Source: Marinomonas sp. SBI8L (GTDB lineage Bacteria > Pseudomonadota > Gammaproteobacteria > Pseudomonadales > Marinomonadaceae). Taken from it: a stretch of DNA of 64,000 nucleotides. The stretch lies in assembly GCF_001624705.1 (NCBI RefSeq), contig NZ_JSEO01000001.1, positions 284,307 through 348,306 of the forward strand. The letters are read 5' to 3'. Under the pieces are notes generated by a model. The model was not told where the DNA came from, searched no databases, and saw only the letters and a program-made list of their open reading frames with translations. The translations under genes and the position numbers were made by a program. Each line of letters starts with the position of its first letter. The first letter of the stretch is position 1. Below are positions 56,975-64,000 of this stretch, one piece after another.

Positions 56975-58012
56975 ATGAAAAAACTATTAACCACACTACT
57001 CGCAATGGGCATTAGCATGGGTGCTAGCGCAGAAACTTGGAAGTTTGCCTCAGAAGAAGATAAAAAAGATGTGCAAGATATCTTTGCACAAACCTTTGCT
57101 AAAACGATCAAAAAAGAATCCGATGGTGATATTCGTGTCAAAGTTTATTACTACGGCCAGCTTGGCACAGAGAATGACATTGTTGAGCTCACTGCCAAAG
57201 GCACAGTGCAATTTGTGTCTGTGGGTACTGGGCACCTAGGCTCATACGTACCTGAAGTACAAGCTCTGAGCGTACCTTACGTAATGGGCACAGAAACAGA
57301 CGTTGTACGTGAAGTATTAACAGGGAGTAAAACCATTTATGAAGACCTTGCTGATAAGTTTGAGCGCGTAAACTTGAAGCTACTTACCATGATCTCAGAA
57401 GGTGAAATGGTATGGGGTGCTAATAAGCCTATCCGTAGTCCAGAAGATTTTGCTGGTCAAAAAATTCGTACTTTCACATCAACCATCCCAGTTGAAACTT
57501 ATAAAGCTTTTGGTGCGACACCAACACCTTTATCTTGGGGTGAAGTCTATGGTGCACTTCAACTTAAAACCGTTGATGGCATGGTTAACCCTATCTACTT
57601 CGTGTACAACGCAAAATGGCATGAAGTACAAGATTACCTCATGCTACCTGGCCAACAGCCTTACGTTGGTACAGTGTCAACTAACAGCAAATGGTTCAAC
57701 GGCCTTTCAAGTGAAAAACAAGCTATGGTTCGTAAAGCCATTAAGGTAGCTGAACAAGCCGCACATGATTACCAGCTAAAAATCAATGCTGAGAACATGA
57801 AGAAAATCATGGCTGAACGCCCTGACATGCAGGTTGTTACCCTAAACGCAGATGAACGCGCTCGTTTCAAAGCGTTAAGCACAAACCTACACGAGACCTA
57901 CTACAATGTGGTTGAAAATGCTTATCAAGGTAGTGATAAAGCAGAAGCTCGTGCCGGTGCGAAGAAAATTCTTCAAAGCTTAATTCAAGAAGTTAACGAC
58001 GCCTCTATGTAA
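56975..58012 (+). CDS. TRAP transporter solute-binding protein (DctP family, TeaA-like)
   Basis: The 345-residue protein has a signal peptide ending at ASA (about residue 20). The DctP fold includes the EGEMVWGANKPI and IRSPEDFAGQKIRTF segments and the ETYKAFGATPTPLSWGEVYGALQ block. This closely resembles the ectoine-binding TeaA of Halomonas, including the conserved Arg of KIRT and the Trp of WGEVYG that contact the ligand there. Ectoine or a related zwitterionic solute is therefore a good guess. A long hairpin separates it from the membrane subunit genes. Confidence 0.9.
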   Translation: MKKLLTTLLAMGISMGASAETWKFASEEDKKDVQDIFAQTFAKTIKKESDGDIRVKVYYYGQLGTENDIVELTAKGTVQFVSVGTGHLGSYVPEVQALSVPYVMGTETDVVREVLTGSKTIYEDLADKFERVNLKLLTMISEGEMVWGANKPIRSPEDFAGQKIRTFTSTIPVETYKAFGATPTPLSWGEVYGALQLKTVDGMVNPIYFVYNAKWHEVQDYLMLPGQQPYVGTVSTNSKWFNGLSSEKQAMVRKAIKVAEQAAHDYQLKINAENMKKIMAERPDMQVVTLNADERARFKALSTNLHETYYNVVENAYQGSDKAEARAGAKKILQSLIQEVNDASM

Positions 58013-58022
58013 TACCTCAAGA

Positions 58023-58065
58023 CTTAGACCTAACCCTATACACAAGGACAGAGGTTAGGTCTAAG
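58023..58065 (+). promoter_or_regulatory. Intercistronic hairpin after the TRAP binding-protein gene
   Basis: Perfect 13-bp arms (58023-58035 and 58053-58065) enclose a 17-base loop 10 bases after the stop codon. No T tract follows directly. Such hairpins after binding-protein genes usually stabilise the upstream message or limit readthrough, giving more binding protein than permease. Confidence 0.7.
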
Positions 58066-58101
58066 CATTTGTTTTAGTCTGCTTTATTAAGGTGTGTTCT
58101 T

Positions 58102-58617
58102 ATGAAAAAAATCCTCTTTCACATCAGTCGTATTACTGAAACGATCGAAAAAACCATTGTTTTTTCGTCTATTCTGCTGATGATGGCCAATTCCACTGCT
58201 AACGCGATAGGTCGTTATGCTTTTGGCAAGAGCCTCTTCTTTTCGGAAGAACTCAACCAGTTTTTAATAGTTGCGGTTACCTTTATTGGTTTTGCTTACG
58301 CGGTTAGAAAAGGCCGTAACATTCGCATGACAGCGCTCTATGACTCACTTAATTTTCCGGCAAGAAAGTTCATTGCGACATTAATCGCCATTACAACAGG
58401 CCTTTTGATGTTTTACCTTTCTTATAAAGCCTATATCTATGTCATGGAAGTTAAAGACCTAAACCGTTTAAGCCCTGCATTACAGTTTCCTGTTTATTTG
58501 GTTTTCTCAATCATCCCTATTGGTTTAGCGATGGCAGGACTCCAGTACATTATTGCCTTCTTTATGAACCTTACCCATAAGGAGATTTACTTATCTCACG
58601 ACACAGTTGATATCTAA
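58102..58617 (+). CDS. TRAP transporter small permease subunit (DctQ)
   Basis: The 171-residue membrane protein has four hydrophobic segments (near 18-38, 48-68, 90-112 and 132-155). The DctQ-type EELNQFLIVAVTFIGFAYAVRKGRNIRM segment is clear. It pairs with the large subunit encoded 56 bases downstream. Confidence 0.92.
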   Translation: MKKILFHISRITETIEKTIVFSSILLMMANSTANAIGRYAFGKSLFFSEELNQFLIVAVTFIGFAYAVRKGRNIRMTALYDSLNFPARKFIATLIAITTGLLMFYLSYKAYIYVMEVKDLNRLSPALQFPVYLVFSIIPIGLAMAGLQYIIAFFMNLTHKEIYLSHDTVDI

Positions 58618-58673
58618 CATTGTGAATCAGCATCAGGTTATCAGCTTCTTTAAGGTTTAATGAGTACCCTTTT

Positions 58674-60020
58674 ATGAGTTCATTTATCGAGTTTTTTTCA
58701 GACATTATTGCCGGTGAATTAGACATTTATGTTGTCACTTTCACGCTTGTGGCAAGCATGGTTATTCTATTATTTTTAAGTTTCCCTATGGTGGTGCCAT
58801 TAGCCGTTGGCGCTTTGATTGGCTTAATCCACTTTTCAGGCATAGATACAGGTGTTGTCATTCAACAAATGATCACAGGTATTTCCCCTAATGCCTTAAT
58901 TGCCGTACCTATGTTTATTTTGGCAGCCGACATTATGACGCGCGGCCATACGGCAAATAATTTATTAGGCTTAATTCAGGCTTTTATTGGCCATTTACGT
59001 GGCGGCCTACCTATTACAGCTTGCATTAGCTGCACTCTATTTGGCTCTGTTTCAGGCTCGACACAGGCAACGGTTGTGTCTGTTGGCCAGATCATGCGCC
59101 CAAGATTATTACAAGCAGGTTATAAAGACAGTTTTGTCATGGCGCTAATTATCAATGCCAGTGACATAGCCTTCTTAATACCACCAAGTATTGGTTTAAT
59201 TCTGTATGGCACATTGGCTAACACCAGTGTGGGTGAGCTCTTTATTGCCGGGATTGGACCAGGCATTCTGCTGGCTATCATGTTCTCAGCTTACTGCTAC
59301 TTTTATAGCGTATTACAAGGCGACAGCATTACCTTAGTCGAAAAAGCGTCACTTAAAGAGAGAGTCACCGCGTTTAAAAAAGCACTGATTCCATTGGGTT
59401 TTCCTGCTTTAATTGTCGGTGGTATCTACTCTGGCGCTGTAACGCCAACCGAAGCGGCGTCCTTTTCAGTGCTTTATGCCATCATAGTTGAGTGCTTTGT
59501 TTATCGTCAGCTTAGCTTAAAAGATGTAATAGATGCGGCCCTAAGTACAGGTTTGATTACTGCCGTTGTTTTCATCCTTGTGGGTATGGGCCAAGCGTTC
59601 TCTTGGTACATTTCATTCGAACAAATTCCACAAGACTTACTTGCACCACTGAACCTTGAAGATGCTTCTAAAGAGTACATTCTCTTTGTAATTGCCTTAA
59701 GCTTTTTTGTGGGCTGCATGTTTGTAGATTCACTCGTCGTACTCGTGATTCTCACACCAATTTTTGTCCCTATCGTGGATGCCGCGGGCTTAGACCCAGT
59801 GCTGGTGGGTGTCATGATTACACTACAAATGGCTATTGGGTCCGCCACACCTCCCTTTGGTTGTGATATTTTCACGGCAATCGCTATTTTCAATAAACCT
59901 TATATGGAAGTCATTAGAGGGACACTCCCCTTCATACTTATCTTATTTACCATGTCAGCGTTATTGATCTATTTCCCTGATATTGCCCTATTACTTCGCG
60001 ATCTGGCATTTTCTGACTGA
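58674..60020 (+). CDS. TRAP transporter large permease subunit (DctM)
   Basis: The 448-residue protein has about twelve hydrophobic segments and the DctM motifs IAVPMFILAADIMTRG, ACTLFGSVSGST-like, IPPSIGLILYG, AVTPTEAASFSVLYA and FVDSLVVLVILTPIFVPI. It couples solute entry to the sodium gradient. It completes the three-gene TRAP system. Confidence 0.95.
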   Translation: MSSFIEFFSDIIAGELDIYVVTFTLVASMVILLFLSFPMVVPLAVGALIGLIHFSGIDTGVVIQQMITGISPNALIAVPMFILAADIMTRGHTANNLLGLIQAFIGHLRGGLPITACISCTLFGSVSGSTQATVVSVGQIMRPRLLQAGYKDSFVMALIINASDIAFLIPPSIGLILYGTLANTSVGELFIAGIGPGILLAIMFSAYCYFYSVLQGDSITLVEKASLKERVTAFKKALIPLGFPALIVGGIYSGAVTPTEAASFSVLYAIIVECFVYRQLSLKDVIDAALSTGLITAVVFILVGMGQAFSWYISFEQIPQDLLAPLNLEDASKEYILFVIALSFFVGCMFVDSLVVLVILTPIFVPIVDAAGLDPVLVGVMITLQMAIGSATPPFGCDIFTAIAIFNKPYMEVIRGTLPFILILFTMSALLIYFPDIALLLRDLAFSD

Positions 60021-60035
60021 CACTTAACTAAAACT

Positions 60036-60067
60036 TGCTAAGCATGATCTTATGATCATGCTTAGCA
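60036..60067 (+). promoter_or_regulatory. Intercistronic hairpin between dctM and the M24 gene
   Basis: Perfect 14-bp arms (60036-60049 and 60054-60067) with a TTAT loop start 16 bases after the dctM stop. There is no T tract, so it may reduce, but need not stop, transcription into the M24 gene. Confidence 0.65.
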
Positions 60068-60094
60068 CATTAAATACAGAGAATAAAAATAATC

Positions 60095-61288
60095 ATGAAT
60101 ACAGAATTAATTGCACCACCACGTGGCTTTGATCAAGCTGAATTTGAGCAAAGAACCGAAAGACTTCAAGCGTTAATGGGGCAACAAAATATCGATGCCC
60201 TATTTTTAACAACTGAGCCAGAGTTTCGTTACTTCAGCGGTTTTAAATCCCAATTTTGGGAAAGCCCGACAAGGCCTTGGTTTTTAGTAATTCCTGTAGC
60301 AGGTAAACCGATTGCCGTGGTGCCAGAAATTGGTAAAGCAGGCTTTGATGAAACTTGGATAGAGGATGTCAGATGCTGGCCATCTCCTAGACCAGAAGAT
60401 GATGGTATTAGCTTACTAAGCGATACCTTGATAGAAGAATCAAACACCAGTTTTCAAATTGGCGCCATGCTTGGCCCAGAAACCCACTTACGTATGCCCG
60501 CTGATAACTATCAGGCGTTAAAACGTGCGTTAGGCCAAAGTATCGGCCGTCATCAAATACAAGATATCAGTGGCTTAATTAGACAAGTGCGCAGTGTTAA
60601 ATCCCCTGCTGAAGTCGCCAAAACACGTTTTGCTTGTGACGTTACGGCAGCAGGCTTTGATTATCTACTTGAGAACCTAAAAGCAGGCATGACAGAAAGA
60701 CAAGCCTGTAAAGCCATGCAATTAGAAATGCTGCGCCTTGGTGCTGATACTTGCCCTTACCTTATCTCCGCCTCCGGTAAAGATGGTTACGACAATATCA
60801 TCATGGGGCCAACGGATCGCATTCTCACCCAAGGAGATGTATTGATCATAGATACAGGTGCGAATTTTGATGGTTACTTTAGCGACTTTGACCGTAACTA
60901 TGCCTTTGGCCAAGTCGATAAACAAACCCATTATGCTTATGAGGCGGTTTACGCCTCCACAGAAGCAGGGCTAGAAACAGCAAGTGCAGGTAAAACCACA
61001 GGAGATGTCTGGCAAGCCATGTGGGATGTACTCGAAAGTGCTGGTGCATTGGGTAATGATGTAGGCCGAATGGGTCACGGATTAGGTATGCAGCTAACTG
61101 AATGGCCTTCAAATGTCGAAAACGGTGACGTGACTTTAGAAGCCGGCATGATACTAACACTTGAGCCCGGGATGACCTTCGCACCAGGAAAAATGATGGT
61201 GCATGAAGAAAACATCCTCATCACTGAAACAGGCTGTGAGCTATTACACAAACGTGCTTGGCCAAAACTGCCTGTGATAAATAAGTAA
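60095..61288 (+). CDS. M24-family hydrolase (ectoine hydrolase/creatinase/Xaa-Pro peptidase type)
   Basis: The 397-residue protein has an N-terminal creatinase-like domain (about 1-165) and a pita-bread catalytic domain. Metal-ligand regions are visible: VLIIDTGANFDGYFSDFDRNY (two Asp), GRMGHGLGMQLTEWP (His), LTLEPGMTF (Glu) and MVHEENILIT (Glu). In ectoine loci the M24 enzyme is DoeA/EutD, which opens the ectoine ring. The N-terminal domain here (EFRYFSGFKSQFWESPTRPWF) differs from my recollection of DoeA, so the substrate is open. Confidence 0.82.
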   Translation: MNTELIAPPRGFDQAEFEQRTERLQALMGQQNIDALFLTTEPEFRYFSGFKSQFWESPTRPWFLVIPVAGKPIAVVPEIGKAGFDETWIEDVRCWPSPRPEDDGISLLSDTLIEESNTSFQIGAMLGPETHLRMPADNYQALKRALGQSIGRHQIQDISGLIRQVRSVKSPAEVAKTRFACDVTAAGFDYLLENLKAGMTERQACKAMQLEMLRLGADTCPYLISASGKDGYDNIIMGPTDRILTQGDVLIIDTGANFDGYFSDFDRNYAFGQVDKQTHYAYEAVYASTEAGLETASAGKTTGDVWQAMWDVLESAGALGNDVGRMGHGLGMQLTEWPSNVENGDVTLEAGMILTLEPGMTFAPGKMMVHEENILITETGCELLHKRAWPKLPVINK

Positions 61289-61433
61289 TTCAATTCAATC
61301 TCAATAAAGAAATACAAAAATAGATAAACGGGTTATGACTAATACTCGTTTATCTGCAAGTGTCTGATAACTATAAAGCTTCAAATAAAGCTAGTCATAT
61401 TTCGACTCTTAATTCCTCTCCACTCGCATTTAA

Positions 61434-62315
61434 ATGAGATGCCTTATGCATTCTACAAAAACCTTATCAAGTCGATCACAAGGTGTGCTCTATTGTTTAA
61501 TCGGCGCTTTATTATTAACGCCCGATGCGTTAATTATTCGCTGGTTATCAATAGAGCATCATGAAGTCTTATTTTGGCGCGGGTTATTTTTTACTTTTGG
61601 TTTTTTCTTTATTGTTGTTTTTCGACACAGAGGTAAAACATTTAGAGCCATTTACCAGGCTGGTTGGGCGGGTGTTATAAGCGGTTTTTTATTTGCTATG
61701 AATACCTATTTTTATACTCAAGCATTACAACTAACCAGTGCCGCAGCCGCCATGATGATTATTAGTACTGCCCCCGTTTTTGCAGCTATTGTCTCTTGGC
61801 TTTTCTTAAAAGAAAGAATCAGTCTCCCTCTTCTTTTAACCATTACCTGCACCTTGCTCGGTATGGGCATCATTCTAAGTGATGGCGATGGCATCAATAG
61901 TCTAAAAGGAAATTTAATGGCGATGGGCTGTGCCATATTCATGGCATTAAACTTTAACTGGGCTCGTTATCACAGCCCGAAAGACATCACCCCGGGCCTT
62001 GTTTTTGGGGGGCTCATGGTGTTTGTTTTAGGCTATCTCACCACGCCAAGTATTAGCGCGAGCACAAGCGAGATTGGCTTTATGTTTCTATCAGCAGCCT
62101 TCTTAATGCCAATTGGTTTTGTCATGCTGCAAATAGCCCCAAAGTACATTAGTGCGACCGAAGTCAGCCTCTTTCTATTATTGGAATCTGTCATTGCCCC
62201 TATCTGGGTTTGGATAGGGCTTGGTGAACTCCCCAGTACAACTACCTTATTAGGCAGCCTAATAGTGTTGATCGCTTTAATTATTTACAACTTAATGCTG
62301 ATTAAAAAGCGTTAA
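61434..62315 (+). CDS. EamA/DMT-family transporter
   Basis: The 293-residue protein has ten predicted membrane segments in two EamA repeats (about 15-145 and 157-288), each with a conserved end such as AAIVSWLFLKERISLPLL. These are usually metabolite exporters. I keep the first ATG at 61434; a second at 61446 is also possible and neither has a strong ribosome site. It may export an intermediate of the upstream pathway, but it stands alone after 145 bases. Confidence 0.88.
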   Translation: MRCLMHSTKTLSSRSQGVLYCLIGALLLTPDALIIRWLSIEHHEVLFWRGLFFTFGFFFIVVFRHRGKTFRAIYQAGWAGVISGFLFAMNTYFYTQALQLTSAAAAMMIISTAPVFAAIVSWLFLKERISLPLLLTITCTLLGMGIILSDGDGINSLKGNLMAMGCAIFMALNFNWARYHSPKDITPGLVFGGLMVFVLGYLTTPSISASTSEIGFMFLSAAFLMPIGFVMLQIAPKYISATEVSLFLLLESVIAPIWVWIGLGELPSTTTLLGSLIVLIALIIYNLMLIKKR

Positions 62316-62421
62316 GTATTCAACTTTAAAATTTAATTTCGCAGCTATAAAAAACTAAACATCCTGAGTATATTAATAAATATGTAATTTAAAATTAAAC
62401 TATCAGAATAAAACATTATTT

Positions 62422-62760
62422 CCGGGCAAGAAATTGCCCAGAAAACAGTTATCTAATACTTTTTTGTAAATTTTATAACAAAGCCCCCTTAATACTTCTT
62501 CACTCCTACAATCACCTTTATACTTGTCTCATCACCAGAATGAAGACTCGAGAAACAAACAAATTATTCAAGGAAGAAAAAGTGTTAAAGACAAAATTAG
62601 CGACATTATCCATTGTATTTCCATTACTAACAGCCTGTGGTGGAAACGCCTTGCAAGTTAAAAGCGAGCACGTATCCGATGAGAAAATTACTGAAATAAT
62701 AGCCAATATTGAAAACCTCTACCCTGATGCCGGTAAAGAGCTTAAGCAACACATTTTAGA
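62422..62760 (+). repeat. First unit of a tandem duplication (leader plus lipoprotein gene start)
   Basis: This leader and the first 60 codons are repeated, with scattered differences, at 63663-64000. The offset is about 1,242 bases, so one gene plus its promoter region has been duplicated in tandem. Both units include a hairpin GGCAA-N4-TTGCC (62425-62438 and 63666-63679), a shared cttaatacttcttca-like stretch, and the same ribosome site and GTG start. Confidence 0.85.
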
Positions 62761-63601
62761 AGTCGCTGTGAAATCTATCGATGATATGGTTTTTATCGAA
62801 GGTGGCAGCTTTATGATGGGCGATTTTTTAGCACCTTGCGATGCTGTTGATTCAGATAAAATGATTTGGACGCTCGAAGCGGCCTGTATTTCAAGCTATA
62901 CCTCCTATGACACAGGGGCTATTGATCTACATAAAGTAACCCTATCAAACTACTCTCTTTCCAAATACGAAACTACTTACTTTGAATTCGACGCCTTTAG
63001 GCTTTCTAATGGATTAAAAGTGATTAAGCATGACAAAAGAGTAACTACCCCCCCAGAATCGCTCTCAAGATATTACGATTACCCTACGCCGCTAAAGAAC
63101 TGGCAAGAAGCCAAAGACTATTGTACTTGGGTTGCTAAATTAACAGACTTGCCTTTTGATCTTCCAACAGAAGCACAATGGGAATACGCAGCCCGTAATC
63201 AGGGCAAAAACGTGTATTACGCAACGAACGATGGATCCATAAGGTTTGAAGAAGGCGCTTTAATAGGCCAGGATGGTAGTTATCATGAATATACCCAAGA
63301 TGAGATAAATTATGAGAATGATTATCAAAAAGTAGGATTATTACCACCTAACCCTCTTGGCCTTTATGACATGACGGGAAATACATCTGAAATAGTTAAT
63401 GATTGGTACTCTTCTGATTATTATAAAAACTCACCAGAATATAACCCTCAAGGCCCTAGAGCAGGTAAAATGAAATCGAGGCGTGATTTAAGAGGCGATA
63501 AACGATTTGTTACAACTCGCGGTTCTTTTGGCAGCCAAACTAAACATATGTCTTCATTTGGCTTTCGTTGTGCCCTCCAACAAACAGCAGCTGCTTGGTA
63601 G
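62582..63601 (+). CDS. Formylglycine-generating-enzyme-like lipoprotein (SUMF1 fold), copy 1
   Basis: I start at the GTG at 62582, which has AAGGAAG six to seven bases upstream and puts a lipobox LLTACGG at the right place (modified Cys near residue 19). An ATG at 62540 would bury the signal. The mature protein (about 339 residues in total) has a helical lead-in and a SUMF1/FGE-type domain from MVFIEGGSFMMGDF. It continues with LPTEAQWEYAARNQGKN and LGLYDMTGNTSEIVNDWYSS and ends near FGFRCAL. SUMF1-fold proteins include enzymes and C-type-lectin-like binders. The catalytic Cys pair of true FGEs is not evident here. Confidence 0.82.
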   Translation: MLKTKLATLSIVFPLLTACGGNALQVKSEHVSDEKITEIIANIENLYPDAGKELKQHILEVAVKSIDDMVFIEGGSFMMGDFLAPCDAVDSDKMIWTLEAACISSYTSYDTGAIDLHKVTLSNYSLSKYETTYFEFDAFRLSNGLKVIKHDKRVTTPPESLSRYYDYPTPLKNWQEAKDYCTWVAKLTDLPFDLPTEAQWEYAARNQGKNVYYATNDGSIRFEEGALIGQDGSYHEYTQDEINYENDYQKVGLLPPNPLGLYDMTGNTSEIVNDWYSSDYYKNSPEYNPQGPRAGKMKSRRDLRGDKRFVTTRGSFGSQTKHMSSFGFRCALQQTAAAW

Positions 63602-63662
63602 TTCTTACATCTATATAAAGTTGAAAACTTAGTTAGTTAATTTGTAACAACTTATCTAAAAA

Positions 63663-64000
63663 TCAGGCAATAAATTGCCCAGAAAACAGCTATTTAAACC
63701 TTTTATGTAAATTTTCTAACAAAACATCTTTAATACTTCTTCATCCCTAAAATCGCCTTTATACTTGCCTCATAGCTAGAGTTAAGCACTCCCGAAACAG
63801 AAAAATGATTCAAGGAAGAAAAAGTGTTAAAGACAAAGTTAGCGACATTATCCATTGTATTTCCATTACTAACAGCCTGTGGTGGGAACGCCTTGCAAGT
63901 TAAAAGCGAAAATGTCTCCAATGAGAAAATTGATGAGATAATAGCCAATATTGAAAGTCTCTATCCTGATGCAGATAAAGAGCTCAAACAGCATATTCTA
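63663..64000 (+). repeat. Second unit of the tandem duplication, cut by the window edge
   Basis: It matches 62422-62760 through leader, hairpin, ribosome site and gene start, with substitutions scattered along it. The divergence shows that the duplication is not recent. Confidence 0.85.
63824..64000 (+). CDS. Formylglycine-generating-enzyme-like lipoprotein, copy 2 (partial)
   Basis: Fifty-nine codons from the GTG at 63824 run to the window edge without a stop. The signal and lipobox are identical to copy 1 (LLTACGG), and the next 35 residues differ at only a few positions. The gene continues beyond the window. The leader carries the same ribosome site as copy 1. Confidence 0.85.
   Translation, partial: MLKTKLATLSIVFPLLTACGGNALQVKSENVSNEKIDEIIANIESLYPDADKELKQHIL

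Noticed and set aside
62426-63678. GCAA-N4-TTGC matches at 62426-62437 and 63667-63678 as further VasH sites
   Set aside because: They fit the motif exactly, but no GG-N10-GC promoter lies between them and the GTG starts. The site also forms a longer GGCAA-N4-TTGCC hairpin and occurs twice only because the region is duplicated. I treat them as hairpins unless binding is shown.
63730-63948. Minus-strand frames at 62518-62706 and 63730-63948, nearly identical to each other
   Set aside because: Their similarity comes only from the duplicated lipoprotein gene start on the other strand; they have no ribosome sites.

Overview
The window looks like the chromosome of a marine gammaproteobacterium of the Oceanospirillales, most like Marinomonas. 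This rests on gene content (ruvCAB-tolQRAB-pal-cpoB order, a Vibrio-type T6SS, TRAP transport of an ectoine-like solute, moderate AT richness) and not on a database search.

Region 1 (1-13.6 kb) is mostly housekeeping. It starts with the 5' end of an IS1182-like transposase abutting a terminator hairpin. Then come an AI-2E/PerM-type membrane protein, a TusA-like protein, a BepA-like M48 protease, nadA, two identical tRNA-Lys(UUU) genes, and the tol-pal operon (tolQ, tolR, tolA, tolB, pal, cpoB) directly behind ruvC-ruvA-ruvB, with aspS upstream. The ybgC and yebC genes often found in this neighbourhood are absent. Two exported proteins (an OmpA-like protein with a calcium-repeat-like linker, and an unrecognised secreted protein) separate this region from the next.

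Region 2 (15.1-39.4 kb) is a complete type VI secretion system on the minus strand. The order tssB-tssC-tssE-tssF-tssG-tagH-tssJ-tssK-tssL-tssH-vasH-vasI-tssA-tssM-vasL is that of the Vibrio cholerae main cluster. Separately expressed hcp and vgrG-PAAR units lie immediately upstream. A second module at 45.4-51.1 kb encodes VgrG, a DUF4123 adaptor, a DUF2235 (Tle1-like) phospholipase effector and a DUF2931 lipoprotein as candidate immunity protein.

The hcp, vgrG1 and vgrG2 genes each have a good sigma-54 (-24/-12) promoter. Upstream of each are two or three copies of a GCAA-N4-TTGC inverted repeat spaced about two helical turns apart. I propose these as binding sites for VasH, the sigma-54 activator encoded in the cluster. 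The structural tss operon shows no such promoter, so VasH probably controls only the expendable tube and spike components and the effector.

Region 3 (39.8-45.2 kb), between the two T6SS modules, is a lipid-metabolism island equivalent to E. coli ynbABCD plus a PlsC-like acyltransferase. It encodes a CDP-alcohol phosphotransferase, an alpha/beta hydrolase-methyltransferase fusion, a PAP2-dual-specificity phosphatase fusion, an acyltransferase and a CdsA-like cytidylyltransferase. Its product is unknown.

Region 4 (51.4-64 kb) holds two tandem malate dehydrogenase paralogues, then a catabolic and transport cluster: an Lrp/AsnC regulator, an EutA-like racemase-fold enzyme, an M20 amidohydrolase, a TeaABC-like TRAP transporter and an M24 hydrolase. 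It resembles ectoine utilisation loci but is not identical to any I know. A DMT exporter follows, and the window ends in a tandem duplication of a sulfatase-modifying-factor-like lipoprotein gene, the second copy cut by the window edge.
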